NCBI RefSeq assembly: GCF_014359905.1 | Contig: NZ_JACIYP010000005.1 | Location: 1-64,000, forward strand | DNA: 64,000 bases | DNA from: Hoeflea sp. | Lineage (GTDB): Bacteria; Pseudomonadota; Alphaproteobacteria; Rhizobiales; Rhizobiaceae | Direction of reading: 5' to 3' | Shown: positions 52,090-61,074 of the stretch, one piece after another | How the letters are laid out: the number at the start of each line of letters is the position of its first letter | Position numbering within the stretch: the first letter of the stretch is position 1 | Translations under genes and position numbers: made by a program | The notes under the pieces: model-generated | Database searches by the model: none | The model's input: the letters and a program-made list of their open reading frames with translations, nothing else | What the model was told of the DNA's origin: nothing

Positions 52090-54975
52090 ATGCCCCTGAT
52101 CCAGGAAATCGACTACGGCACCCCGGCCTCGAAAGCCGAAAAGACCGTCCGGCTTGTGATCGACGGCACCACGATCGATGTGCCCGAGGGCACCTCGGTG
52201 ATGCGCGCCTCGATGGAGGCGGGCATCCAGGTGCCGAAGCTCTGCGCCACCGACATGGTCGACGCCTTCGGCTCCTGCCGGCTCTGCCTGGTCGAAATCG
52301 AGGGCCGCAACGGCACACCCGCCTCCTGCACCACGCCAGTGGCGGAAGGCATGGTGGTCCACACCCAGACCGGGCGCCTGAAGGACATCCGCCGCGGCGT
52401 GATGGAGCTCTATATTTCCGACCACCCGCTCGACTGCCTGACCTGCGCCGCCAACGGCGACTGCGAGCTGCAGGACATGGCCGGCGCCGTGGGCCTGCGC
52501 GACGTGCGCTACGGCTATGAGGGCGAGAACCATGTGCATGCGCGGCAGAACGGCGAGGCCAATCCGCGCTACATGGCCAAGGACGAATCCAACCCCTATT
52601 TCACCTATGATCCGGCCAAATGCATCGTCTGCTCGCGCTGCGTGCGCGCCTGCGAGGAGGTGCAGGGCACCTTTGCACTGACCATCGAGGGCAGGGGATT
52701 CGAAAGCCGTGTGTCGCCGGGCATGCATGAGAGCTTCATGAATTCCGAATGCGTTTCCTGCGGCGCCTGCGTGCAGGCCTGCCCGACGGCGACGCTTCAG
52801 GAGAAGTCGGTGATCGCCATCGGCCAGCCCGAGCATTCGGTGGTCACAACTTGCGCCTATTGCGGCGTCGGCTGCTCGTTCAAGGCCGAGATGCGCGGCG
52901 AGGAAGTCGTCCGCATGGTGCCGTGGAAGGACGGCAAGGCCAATCGCGGCCATTCCTGCGTCAAGGGTCGCTTCGCCTGGGGTTACGCCACCCACAAGGA
53001 CCGCATTCTCAACCCGATGGTGCGCGAGAAGACCACCGATCCTTGGCGTGAAGTCAGCTGGGACGAGGCCTTTGCCCATGTCGCCAAGGAATTCCGCCGG
53101 CTGCAGTTCCAGTATGGCAAGGGATCGATCGGCGGCATCACCTCGTCGCGCTGCACCAATGAGGAAACCTTCCTGGTGCAGAAGCTGGTGCGCGCCGGCT
53201 TCGGCAACAACAATGTCGACACCTGCGCCCGCGTCTGCCATTCGCCGACCGGCTATGGCCTGGGCAAGGCCTTCGGCACCTCGGCCGGCACCCAGGATTT
53301 CGATTCGGTCGAGCACACCGACGTGGTGATCCTGATCGGCGCCAACCCGACCGACGGCCACCCTGTTTTCGCCTCGCGGCTGAAGAAGCGGCTGCGCGCT
53401 GGCGCGAAACTGATCGTCATCGATCCGCGCCGCATCGACCTGGTGCGCTCGGCCCATGTCGAGGCGAGCCATCATCTGCCCTTGCGGCCCGGCACCAATG
53501 TCGCCGTGCTGACCGCGCTCGCCCATGTGATCGTCACCGAAGGCCTGTTCGACGAGGCCTTCATCCGCGAGCGCTGCGACTGGTCGGAATTCGAGGACTG
53601 GGCGAGTTTCGTCGCCGAGCCTGCCCATTCGCCCGAAGCCACCGAGCAATTCACCGGCGTCAAGCCCGAGGACGTGCGGGGCGCTGCCCGGCTCTATGCC
53701 CGCGGCGGCAATGGTGCGATCTATTACGGCCTTGGCGTCACCGAGCACAGCCAGGGCTCGACCACGGTGATGGCGATCGCCAACCTCGCCATGGTGACCG
53801 GCAACATCGGCCGCCCGGGCGTCGGTGTGAACCCGCTTCGCGGCCAGAACAACGTGCAGGGCGCCTGCGACATGGGCTCGTTCCCGCACGAACTGCCGGG
53901 ATACCGGCATATTTCGGGCACGGAAGTCCGCGACGTCTTCGAAAAACTCTGGGGCGTGGAACTCAATCCCGAGCCGGGTCTCCGAATCCCCAACATGCTC
54001 GACGCCGCCGTCGACGGCACGTTCCGCGGCATCTACATCCAGGGCGAGGACATTCTGCAGTCCGATCCCGACACCAAGCACGTTCAGGCAGGGCTGGCGG
54101 CGATGGAATGCGTGGTCGTCCACGACCTGTTCCTGAACGAGACCGCCAACTACGCCCATGTGTTCCTGCCCGGTTCGACCTTCCTCGAAAAGGACGGCAC
54201 CTTCACCAATGCCGAACGCCGCATCAACCGCGTGCGCAAGGTGATGAGCCCGAAGAACGGCCTGGCCGACTGGGAAGTGACGCTCAAACTGGCGCAGGCC
54301 ATGGGGCTCAACTGGAATTACAGCCATCCGTCGCAGATCATGGACGAAGTCGCGGCCACCACGCCGAGCTTCGCCAATGTGAGCTATGCGCTTCTCGAAG
54401 AGAAGGGCTCCGTGCAATGGCCCTGCAACGAAGCCAATCCCGAGGGTACGCCGGTGATGCATCTCGACGGCTTCGTGCGCGGCAAGGGCAAGTTCATCCG
54501 CACCGAATATGTGGCGACCGACGAGCGCTCCGGCCCGCGTTTCCCGCTGCTGCTGACAACAGGCCGGATTCTGAGCCAGTACAATGTCGGCGCCCAGACT
54601 CGGCGCACCGACAACGTCGCCTGGCACGCCGAGGACATGCTGGAGATCCATCCACATGACGCCGAGCAGCGCGGCATCCGCGACGGCGACCTGGTCAAGC
54701 TGGCGAGCCGCTCGGGCGAGACGGCGTTGCACGCCACCATCACCGAGCGCGTGGCGCCGGGCGTGGTCTACACCACCTTCCACCATCCCGGCACCCAGGC
54801 CAATGTAATCACCACCGACTTCACCGACTGGGCCACCAACTGCCCGGAATACAAGGTGACCGCGGTGCAGGTGACGCCGTCCAACGGCCCGACCCCATGG
54901 CAGCGCGACTATGAGGCGCAGGCCGCGCAGTCGCGCCGGATCGCCGTCGAAGAGGCTCTGGAGCCTGCCGAATAG
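52090..54975 (+). CDS. fdsA: NAD-dependent formate dehydrogenase alpha (catalytic) subunit
   Basis: A 961-aa Mo-bisPGD enzyme. The N-terminal 2Fe-2S NuoG-like domain is CATDMVDAFGSCRLCLVEI, then a His/Cys cluster HPLDCLTCAANGDCELQ, two 4Fe-4S repeats CIVCSRCVRACEEVQG and ECVSCGACVQACPTATL, and CAYCGVGCSFKAEM heading the catalytic part. The Mo ligand is probably Cys in TCARVCHSPTGYG (about residue 382), not selenocysteine. A molybdopterin dinucleotide-binding domain ends the protein. It oxidises formate to CO2, and electrons pass via FdsG/FdsB to NAD. Confidence 0.96.
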   Translation: MPLIQEIDYGTPASKAEKTVRLVIDGTTIDVPEGTSVMRASMEAGIQVPKLCATDMVDAFGSCRLCLVEIEGRNGTPASCTTPVAEGMVVHTQTGRLKDIRRGVMELYISDHPLDCLTCAANGDCELQDMAGAVGLRDVRYGYEGENHVHARQNGEANPRYMAKDESNPYFTYDPAKCIVCSRCVRACEEVQGTFALTIEGRGFESRVSPGMHESFMNSECVSCGACVQACPTATLQEKSVIAIGQPEHSVVTTCAYCGVGCSFKAEMRGEEVVRMVPWKDGKANRGHSCVKGRFAWGYATHKDRILNPMVREKTTDPWREVSWDEAFAHVAKEFRRLQFQYGKGSIGGITSSRCTNEETFLVQKLVRAGFGNNNVDTCARVCHSPTGYGLGKAFGTSAGTQDFDSVEHTDVVILIGANPTDGHPVFASRLKKRLRAGAKLIVIDPRRIDLVRSAHVEASHHLPLRPGTNVAVLTALAHVIVTEGLFDEAFIRERCDWSEFEDWASFVAEPAHSPEATEQFTGVKPEDVRGAARLYARGGNGAIYYGLGVTEHSQGSTTVMAIANLAMVTGNIGRPGVGVNPLRGQNNVQGACDMGSFPHELPGYRHISGTEVRDVFEKLWGVELNPEPGLRIPNMLDAAVDGTFRGIYIQGEDILQSDPDTKHVQAGLAAMECVVVHDLFLNETANYAHVFLPGSTFLEKDGTFTNAERRINRVRKVMSPKNGLADWEVTLKLAQAMGLNWNYSHPSQIMDEVAATTPSFANVSYALLEEKGSVQWPCNEANPEGTPVMHLDGFVRGKGKFIRTEYVATDERSGPRFPLLLTTGRILSQYNVGAQTRRTDNVAWHAEDMLEIHPHDAEQRGIRDGDLVKLASRSGETALHATITERVAPGVVYTTFHHPGTQANVITTDFTDWATNCPEYKVTAVQVTPSNGPTPWQRDYEAQAAQSRRIAVEEALEPAE

Positions 54976-54995
54976 GCGCGAAAGGGAAAGCACGA

Positions 54996-55826
54996 ATGGC
55001 GGACGCTCCATCAAGCACGGCCAGGGCCTGGCGCATCGCGGTGAGGGCAGGGGTGGCGACGCCCGGCAGCCGGGCGCTGCCCGAGGAGGTGCCGGTGGCG
55101 CTGTCCTTCGGCGGCACCACCCAGGCGGTGATGATGGCGACGCCCGCGGATCTCACTGATTTCGGCGTCGGCTTTGCGCTGTCGGAGGCCATCGTCCGCT
55201 CGGCCGATGACATCGTGTCCCTGGAGATTGTCGAGGCCGACCAGGGATTTGACGTGCAGATGCAGCTTTCCGAGGATGTGCAAACGGCGTTTTCCGCGCG
55301 GCGGCGCAGGATGGCGGGACCGGTTGGCTGCGGGCTCTGCGGCATCGAATCGATAGAGGAAGCCTTGCGGGCCTTGCCGGACCGCGAGGCTGTAGTGCTG
55401 GAGGTGGGGGCCGACGATGTGCGCGAGGCGGTGCGTTCGCTGTCGATGCACCAGAAGCTGAGGGCCGAAACCGGCGCCGTGCATGCCGCGGGCTTCTATG
55501 TGCCGGGCAGAGGCATGGAATGCTTGCGCGAGGATGTCGGCCGCCACAATGCGCTCGACAAGCTGATCGGCGCCATGGCGCGCGAGGGCCTGAAGGCCGC
55601 CGACGGCGCCATCGTCATCACCAGCCGGGTTTCGGTGGACATGGTGCAGAAGGCGGTGATCGCCGGCGCCGGGCTGCTGATCGCCGTCTCCGCGCCGACC
55701 GCGCTGGCGGTCAGGACCGCGGAAGCGGCGGGCCTGACGCTGGTCGGCATCGCGCGCGGCGCGGATTTCGAGATTTTCACCCGGGCAGACCGGATCACAC
55801 AAGGACGGACCAGCGATGTCGCCTGA
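54996..55826 (+). CDS. fdhD: Formate dehydrogenase accessory sulfurtransferase FdhD
   Basis: A 276-aa FdhD. The sulfur-transfer Cys pair is in GPVGCGLCGIESIEEAL, and the body has MATPADLTDFGVGFALSEAIV, ECLREDVGRHNALDKLIGA and AIVITSRVSVDMVQKAVIAGAGLLI. It moves sulfur from a cysteine desulfurase to the molybdenum cofactor of FdsA. It is 21 bases after fdsA and overlaps fdsD by 11 bases. Confidence 0.95.
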   Translation: MADAPSSTARAWRIAVRAGVATPGSRALPEEVPVALSFGGTTQAVMMATPADLTDFGVGFALSEAIVRSADDIVSLEIVEADQGFDVQMQLSEDVQTAFSARRRRMAGPVGCGLCGIESIEEALRALPDREAVVLEVGADDVREAVRSLSMHQKLRAETGAVHAAGFYVPGRGMECLREDVGRHNALDKLIGAMAREGLKAADGAIVITSRVSVDMVQKAVIAGAGLLIAVSAPTALAVRTAEAAGLTLVGIARGADFEIFTRADRITQGRTSDVA

Positions 55827-56049
55827 CAAATTGCGCTACCAGGCCAACCAGATCGCCACCTTCTTCGCCTCCCAGCCGGAGGACGAGCAGGTCGAGGGCG
55901 TGGCCGATCACATCAACAAGTTCTGGGACCCGAGGATGCGGGCGCAACTCTTCGAGATCACCGATGAGAGCACCGAGGGCTTCAAGCCGATGGTGGTGGC
56001 GGCGCTGCCGCGCATCAGGCGCCCGGAGAGGGTTGAAACTGCAGGCTGA
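55816..56049 (+). CDS. fdsD: Formate dehydrogenase delta subunit
   Basis: A 77-aa FdsD protein with the family motif DKLRYQANQIATFFASQPEDEQVEGVADHINKFWDPRMRAQL. It is a small subunit of the soluble Fds complex, possibly in assembly. The ATG lies inside the end of fdhD. It closes the operon fdsG-fdsB-DUF4287-fdsA-fdhD-fdsD. Confidence 0.93.
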   Translation: MSPDKLRYQANQIATFFASQPEDEQVEGVADHINKFWDPRMRAQLFEITDESTEGFKPMVVAALPRIRRPERVETAG

Positions 56050-56147
56050 GGAAAGCAGCATTTTGCGTCCCGACTATGGCTTTCCCAAGAAGCTGATATT
56101 TGCGACAATTCAACCTGCTCGCCCAGCCCGGAACGGGGAGTTGACCC

Positions 56148-56603
56148 ATGCGCATTCGCCAGGCAAGGCTCGATGAGGCGGGAGTGCTGACTGAACTGGC
56201 GATGCGATCCAAGGCCTCCCATGGCTACAGCAGCGCCTTCATGGAAGCCTGCCGCGATGAGCTCAAGATTGACGAAGAGGCGCTCGCACAGCGGGATGTG
56301 TGGGTCGCTGAAACCGATAATGCAGGCATCGTCGGGTTTTTCGGTCTCTGGCCGCCCGAAGACTCTGTTGCCGAAGTGGACCCTCTGTTTGTTGATCCCG
56401 GGTATCAAAGATGCGGGATTGGCCGCACCCTTTGGGACAGTCTCGAGCACAGAGCCAGATCCGCCAAGGCATCCAAGATCCGGCTTGATGCCGACCCGAA
56501 CGCGGTGCGTTTTTATGAGCGCATGGGCTGTGTGGTCACCGGGGAGGCGCCATCAGGATCGATAGCAGGGCGTCTCTTGCCTCAGATGGAAAAACCGCTC
56601 TGA
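56148..56603 (+). CDS. GNAT-family N-acetyltransferase
   Basis: A 151-aa acetyltransferase. The GNAT opening is MRIRQARLDEAGVLTELAMRSKASHGYSSAFM, and the acetyl-CoA loop DPGYQRCGIGRTLWDSLE, where a Cys replaces the usual Gly/Arg. The last part (DPNAVRFYERMGCVVTGEAPSG) is typical. Substrate is unknown. It is convergent with the LysE-type gene and probably separate from the fds operon (98-base gap). Confidence 0.85.
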   Translation: MRIRQARLDEAGVLTELAMRSKASHGYSSAFMEACRDELKIDEEALAQRDVWVAETDNAGIVGFFGLWPPEDSVAEVDPLFVDPGYQRCGIGRTLWDSLEHRARSAKASKIRLDADPNAVRFYERMGCVVTGEAPSGSIAGRLLPQMEKPL

Positions 56604-56641
56604 GCCATATGCAGTGTAGAGCCTTCTTCATTCGCCGCCCG

Positions 56642-57235
56642 TCAGATTACCGCCAGCACGACCGAGCCGATCAGCAGCAGCGCGAAGATCATGTTGGCGA
56701 TATGGCCTTTTCTCGGGTCGCTCAACACCGACGACAGGGCAGAGCCGAAGACCAGCCAGGCGGAGTTGACCACGATGATGACCAGGGTCAGTGCGATGAG
56801 TTTGGCGGCGGCGTCGAGGACAACATCTCCGGGGATCAGCACGCTGCCGGAATAGACCGCGCCGATGGCGGCGAAGGCTTTCGGGTTGGCCACCGCCAGC
56901 AGATAGCCGCTGACGAAAGAGGGCGCCTTGCCGGTCTTGTCGGCGATCGACAGGGCCGGGGCCGTGGCGATTTTGTAGGCGAGATAGAGAATGTAGCAAA
57001 TGGCGAGCACGGTGATGGCATTGACCAGGCCAGGCTGGGTGAGGATGAGGCCGGTCACGCCTGTCGCGATGAGACCGAGCACGGTCGTGGTGCCCGCGAT
57101 GATGCCGACGAGATAGTTCACGCCCTTGGCTATGCCAAAGGCGGAGCCGATCGCGGCCGTGCTCAGCGTCGCAGGGCCGGGGCTTCCCATCAGCGGGAAG
57201 GCCGCAAGCAGGAGGACGACAAGACCGTTTCCCAT
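56642..57235 (-). CDS. LysE/RhtB-family amino-acid exporter
   Basis: A 197-aa membrane protein with six hydrophobic segments. The first carries the FPLMGSPGPATLSTAAIGSAFG signature, a variant of LysE-type translocators (PGPA), followed by LVGIIAGTTTVLGLIATG and SGYLLAVANPKAFAAIGAVYS with the conserved NPK. It exports an amino acid or related small molecule. Substrate is unknown; no LysG-type regulator is next to it. Confidence 0.85.
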   Translation of the reverse strand: MGNGLVVLLLAAFPLMGSPGPATLSTAAIGSAFGIAKGVNYLVGIIAGTTTVLGLIATGVTGLILTQPGLVNAITVLAICYILYLAYKIATAPALSIADKTGKAPSFVSGYLLAVANPKAFAAIGAVYSGSVLIPGDVVLDAAAKLIALTLVIIVVNSAWLVFGSALSSVLSDPRKGHIANMIFALLLIGSVVLAVI

Positions 57236-57291
57236 CCTGTAAGATTAGCGGAATTCGGGACCGGTTGAAGCATGAATTTCAACCCAAGCAG

Positions 57292-57936
57292 TCACCGACC
57301 GCGCGATCGCCTGAGAAGCCAAACGGCCTCCGTTGCCGCCGTGCCTCTCATGCCCCCCGCAGCCTCGACCGCTGCAAGCCGAACCAGCTCATGGTGCCCA
57401 CCATAGCACCGCTGCACCTCGCTCCTGTCGATGGAAAAGGGCGGGCCGTCGAATTTCGACTGGTCGTATTCGAAGCAGATCAACAGCTGCGGCGCGTCGC
57501 CGGTGAGGGCGGCGATATGCGACGCATATTTGGGCCGCATCGCTTCGGGGAGGGCGACCAGGGCCGCCCGGTCGAAGACGGCGTCGACGGGGCCAAGCAA
57601 AGCCGGGGTCAGCGCGAAGATGTCGCCGACAAAGATGTCGATGCCGGCAGCGCTGTAGCGTTTCAGATCGCCAAGATCGGTGACCTCCGGCTCCAGCCCA
57701 AGTTCCTCAAACAATTGCCGGATCGCCAGTTCGCTGAGCTCCGCGCCGGCAACGCGGCAACCGCGGGAAAGCAGCCAGGCGATGTCGCGGGTCTTGCCGC
57801 ACAGGGGCACGAAAACGCGGCCGCGCGCCGGAACCCCGAGTGCCGCAAAATGCTGAACCAGCAGCGCATTCGGTTTGCCTTCATGAAAACCGATGCGATT
57901 GCTGTTCCATCGATCGTGCCAAAAATAGTGTTCCAT
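57292..57936 (-). CDS. Thiopurine S-methyltransferase-family (TPMT) protein
   Basis: A 214-aa methyltransferase of the TPMT family. It has YFWHDRWNSNRIGFHEGKPNALL, SAM motif VFVPLCGKTRDIAWLLSRG, LSELAIRQLFEELGL and AVFDRAALVALPEAMR. Bacterial members methylate thiol, selenium or tellurium compounds. ATG at 57936 has AAGGG; a very long leftward frame from 58575 overlaps lrgB and is rejected. It begins 11 bases after the LrgB stop, so the methyltransferase may be the third gene of the cidA-lrgB unit, which would be an odd pairing. Confidence 0.88.
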   Translation of the reverse strand: MEHYFWHDRWNSNRIGFHEGKPNALLVQHFAALGVPARGRVFVPLCGKTRDIAWLLSRGCRVAGAELSELAIRQLFEELGLEPEVTDLGDLKRYSAAGIDIFVGDIFALTPALLGPVDAVFDRAALVALPEAMRPKYASHIAALTGDAPQLLICFEYDQSKFDGPPFSIDRSEVQRCYGGHHELVRLAAVEAAGGMRGTAATEAVWLLRRSRGR

Positions 57937-57947
57937 TCGCAGGCCCT

Positions 57948-58664
57948 TCAGAAAAACAGCCGCCATAGCAACGGCAGCAGGATGGCGGTGGCCAGTGCGT
58001 TGAGCCCCATCGCAAGCCCGGAAAAAGCGCCTGAGAGTTCGCTCGCCTCGAGCGCGCGGGCTGTGCCGATGCCGTGGCTCGCCGTCCCCATGGCGAGGCC
58101 GCGGGCGCGCGGGTCGCTGACGCCGATCAGGGTGAGCAGCGGCGGGCCGAGGACGGCACCCAGGATGCCGGTGAGGATCACCAGCACCGCGGTCAGCGAC
58201 GGCAGGCCGCCGAGCTGTTCGGTGATTCCCATGGCGACCGGCGCGGTCACCGATTTCGGCGCCAGCGACATCAGCGTCTCGCGGCTTGCGCCCAGCAGCC
58301 AGCCGAGGCCGACGGCGGTGCCGATGGCGGTGAGCGAGCCGCAGATCAGGCTCGCGACCAGCGCCAGCGCCGAACGGCGGACGCGGTCGAACTGGCGGTA
58401 AAGCGGGATCGCCAGCGCCACCGTAGCGGGCCCGAGCAGGAAATGCACGAATTGGGCGCCTTCGAAATAGGTCTCGTACGTCGTGCCGCTCACCGTCAGC
58501 AATCCGACCATGAGGATCACGGCCGTGAGGACGGGATTGAGAAACGGCTTGTTGCCGGAGCGGACATAGAGCCATGTTCCGGCCTGGAACGCCGCGAGCG
58601 TCAGCGTCAGAAACAGCAGCGGGCTGGCGCTGAGATAGACCCAGACTTCGGTGATGTCAGTCAT
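57948..58664 (-). CDS. LrgB/CidB-family membrane protein
   Basis: A 238-aa protein with about seven helices. It has SGNKPFLNPVLTAVILMVGLLTVSGTTYETYFEGAQFVHFLLGPATVALAIPLY and KSVTAPVAMGITEQLGGLPSLTAVLVILTGI, typical LrgB sequence. It pairs with the upstream CidA/LrgA homologue; the pair forms a holin/antiholin-like or metabolite-export system for organic acids. It overlaps that gene by 8 bases. Confidence 0.9.
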   Translation of the reverse strand: MTDITEVWVYLSASPLLFLTLTLAAFQAGTWLYVRSGNKPFLNPVLTAVILMVGLLTVSGTTYETYFEGAQFVHFLLGPATVALAIPLYRQFDRVRRSALALVASLICGSLTAIGTAVGLGWLLGASRETLMSLAPKSVTAPVAMGITEQLGGLPSLTAVLVILTGILGAVLGPPLLTLIGVSDPRARGLAMGTASHGIGTARALEASELSGAFSGLAMGLNALATAILLPLLWRLFF

Positions 58665-59025
58665 GGCCGGTCTCTCCCTGGTCTCCGCCGCGGGAGCGCG
58701 CCAGCCGGCTCATCATCAGGCCGGTGACGGCGATGGTGGCAAGCGTCGACCCGGCCACCGCCACGGAGATCGGCAGCCAGTCCTGGCCGATGAGCCCGAG
58801 ATGCGCCATCACGCCGACGCCGGCGGGCACGAACAGCAGCGCGAGGTTTCTCAGCAGCCCGTCCGCGACCGCGCCGACATCCTCGGGCACCGCGCCCTTG
58901 AGGGCGAGAAGGGAGAAGAGGATCACCATGCCGGCCACGGGACCCGGAACCGGCAGGCCGAGGAAGCGGGTGATCAGTTCGCCGGCCAGTTGGCAGGTCA
59001 GAATAAGGGTGAGGGCGGAGAGCAT
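58657..59025 (-). CDS. CidA/LrgA-family holin-like protein
   Basis: A 122-aa protein with four hydrophobic helices. It has LILTCQLAGELITRFLGLPVPGPVAGMVILF (family motif PGPVAGM), LLRNLALLFVPAGVGVMAHLGLIG and SRLARSRGGDQG at the C-terminus. The ATG at 59025 begins this motif; longer reading frame upstream to 59217 is rejected. It overlaps lrgB by 8 bases. It is divergent from the DUF1062 gene across about 480 bases. Confidence 0.88.
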   Translation of the reverse strand: MLSALTLILTCQLAGELITRFLGLPVPGPVAGMVILFSLLALKGAVPEDVGAVADGLLRNLALLFVPAGVGVMAHLGLIGQDWLPISVAVAGSTLATIAVTGLMMSRLARSRGGDQGETGHD

Positions 59026-59509
59026 GGCTGGGTACCTGTCCGGCGCGAGACATCGGGTGAGGCAGTGTGGCAGATTCTCCGGCCCCGCCCCAGCCCGTTT
59101 GCAACCGACCGACAGGACCGGACAAACCCGCCCGCGCCCGCTGCCCGTCCACCGTGGCGCAAAAGCCGCAGTCAGGCAGGTTCTGCAAAGCGGATGCGCA
59201 AGAGGGCTCCCCTCCAAACTCTGCTTTTGCTATCGAGGGCCTCGATTGCAGTGCTCCCCGAGGTAGATCTTGCCCAAGTAATCGCCGGTCTCAGTCCAGT
59301 TTCACCCGAACCGCCCGTCAGCGCCTCGCTGCCGGCGCATCATCATGTTCACCGGGTGGTGGCAAGAGACCGGCTTGGCATTGTCTCCTGTGCCCCATGC
59401 AGATCCGCTGTCCCAGCTCTTCCGCCGCCCACACCCTCGCCACGCCGCGCCCGCACGGGCTCTCTCCTGCACCTTCCTGGTGGACTTCCGAACGGAAGAC
59501 CACGACACA
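59026..59509. other. Divergent intergenic region with no gene recognised
   Basis: About 480 bases separate the cidA-like gene (leftward) from the DUF1062 gene (rightward). Open frames exist on both strands but none shows a known motif or a good ribosome site. Promoters for both sides must be here. I see no strong palindrome. Confidence 0.5.
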
Positions 59510-60151
59510 ATGTGCAAGATTCTCCGGGTCCGCTGGACCCTAATCCCGACGAAAGCTCCCCAACCCTGGATCGCGTGCAGCGGCTGCGGCGGGCTCCGAC
59601 CCTTCCGCTGCAGCGGCAAGATCCGGCTCAACGCCAACGGCCGCAGGCTCGACGCCTGGCTCATCTACAAATGCCTGCGCTGCGACAGGACCTGGAACCG
59701 CCCGGTGTTCGAACGGCGCAATGTCCGCGACATCGACCCAGCCGTCATGGAGGCGATGCAGAGCAACGACCCGGACTGGATCCGCGCCGAAAGCTTCAAT
59801 CTCGAGGCGCTGAAGCGCTCCGCGCACCGGATCGACGCATTTTCCGAAGTCGACATCGAAAAGCAGACCGTGTGCGAAGCGCCCGGCTGGACGCGCCTGG
59901 AGATCGACTTGCGGGCGCGGTGGCCGATCGACCTGCGGCTCGACCGTCTCCTTGCCTCCGCGCTCGAAATTCCGCGGTCCCGCCTCAAGACGCTCTCCAG
60001 CCAGGGCGCGCTCTGGACAAACGCCGAGAGCGGCGACATCCTGCGGCGGCGTGTCGTGGCGGGAACGCGGGTGACCTTCGATCTCTCCGCGGAATCCGGG
60101 CGGATACACCGCTGGAAACGTCTGGCGACGGGCGATCCGGCCCAGATGTAA
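59510..60151 (+). CDS. DUF1062 protein
   Basis: A 213-aa DUF1062 protein. The N-terminus has two zinc-ribbon-like Cys pairs: CSGCGGLRPFRCSGKIRLNANGRRLDAWLIYKCLRCDRTWNRPVF. The rest is a helix-rich part with S4-like features (LRLDRLLASALEIPRSRLKTLSSQGALW), which could bind RNA. Function is unknown. ATG at 59510 has GGAAG upstream; a longer frame (59345) lacks support. It is convergent with the DedA-like gene. Confidence 0.8.
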   Translation: MCKILRVRWTLIPTKAPQPWIACSGCGGLRPFRCSGKIRLNANGRRLDAWLIYKCLRCDRTWNRPVFERRNVRDIDPAVMEAMQSNDPDWIRAESFNLEALKRSAHRIDAFSEVDIEKQTVCEAPGWTRLEIDLRARWPIDLRLDRLLASALEIPRSRLKTLSSQGALWTNAESGDILRRRVVAGTRVTFDLSAESGRIHRWKRLATGDPAQM

Positions 60152-60155
60152 GCTT

Positions 60156-60593
60156 TCAGGACAGCGCGCCCACTCCGGCGGCCAGCGCCGCATAGCGGCC
60201 GGTCTTGCCGATCGAGACCAGGAGCACAAACCGCCACAGCGGCTCGCGCATGATGCCGGCGGCGAGCGTCAGCGGATCGCCGATGATCGGCACCCAGGCC
60301 AGGAGCAGCGACCAGTAGCCGAAGCGCTGGTAGCTCGACTGCGCGCGGGCCAGCTGCGCCTGGCTTGCTGGAAACCATGGGCGGGTCCGGAACCGCTCGA
60401 CGCCGCGGCCGATCAGCCAGTTGAGCACGGAACCCAGGATGTTGCCGAGGCTCGCCACCGCGACGAGCGCCGCCACCGGCTGGCCGCCGGCGAGGATCAG
60501 CCCGGTGAGCACGCTTTCCGACTGCGCCGGGATCAGCGTGGCGGCCAGGAACGCCGCAAGGAACAGGCTGCCATAGGCGGCAAGATCGATCAT
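60156..60593 (-). CDS. YqaA/DedA-like membrane protein
   Basis: A 145-aa membrane protein with four to five helices. It has SLFLAAFLAATLIPAQSESVLTGLILAGGQP, ASLGNILGSVLNWLIGRGVERFR, WVPIIGDPLTLAAGIMREPLWRF, typical of the YqaA branch of the DedA/VTT family (lipid scramblase-related). The ATG is immediately after the acidic/hydrophobic start MIDLAAYGS. Function uncertain. Confidence 0.85.
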   Translation of the reverse strand: MIDLAAYGSLFLAAFLAATLIPAQSESVLTGLILAGGQPVAALVAVASLGNILGSVLNWLIGRGVERFRTRPWFPASQAQLARAQSSYQRFGYWSLLLAWVPIIGDPLTLAAGIMREPLWRFVLLVSIGKTGRYAALAAGVGALS

Positions 60594-60753
60594 GACGGGC
60601 GGGCCTCGGTCGGACTTCTTGCGGCGATGCCGCAGCCTTCCTGCCTACAGCGCCGCGGCCGGGAAGGGAACCTCGCTGCGATAGATGGTGCGCCGCAGCC
60701 TATCCCGGCATGCGCGCGAAGGAAGGCAGCGCGGGATCGATGCTGTCCCAGGC

Positions 60754-61074
60754 CTAGCCGCGGCTTGCGTAAGTGAGCGCTTGCGGATTGAAAGAAGCGG
60801 GATCGTCCAGGCTTGCCGCAGTGACCGAAAACAGCTCCGGCATCGCGGCAAATGTCAGGTGGACCGGGTTGCCGCAGCTTGGGCAGAAGGCATGGATCTT
60901 GTCGTTGCCGCTGTCAACGGTGATGCGCCAGGTCGTAGCCTCGCCCGTCACTGTCACCTCCAAGCAGCGGAGGAAGGTCAGGTAGTGGCCGGTGCCGCTT
61001 CGCTGCTGGCAATCGCGGCACTGGCAGTGGTTCTGGAACACGGGCGTGGCCCGGGTTTCGTAGCGGATCGTCCC
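60754..61074 (-). pseudogene. GFA-family gene remnant lacking its N-terminus
   Basis: The frame reads GTIRYETRATPVFQNHCQCRDCQQRSGTGHY and continues through FCPSCGNPVHLTF to the stop at 60754, a GFA-family body. The usual start and first Cys pair (CxCG just before TIRYE) are absent; the sequence in front belongs to the broken reductase gene (AVKGRA, about 61075-61100). A deletion has fused the two. Two of the three zinc Cys clusters remain. No start codon with a ribosome site lies near the body. Confidence 0.75.

Noticed and set aside
53210-53300. Selenocysteine in the FdsA active site
   Set aside because: The codon in TCARVCHSPT is TGC (Cys); no in-frame TGA and no SECIS-like hairpin were seen.
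51739-55014. 1091-codon open frame antisense to fdsA and the DUF4287 gene
   Set aside because: It runs exactly opposite fdsA, with His/Arg/Ala-rich shadow composition and no family motif; high GC makes such antisense frames common.
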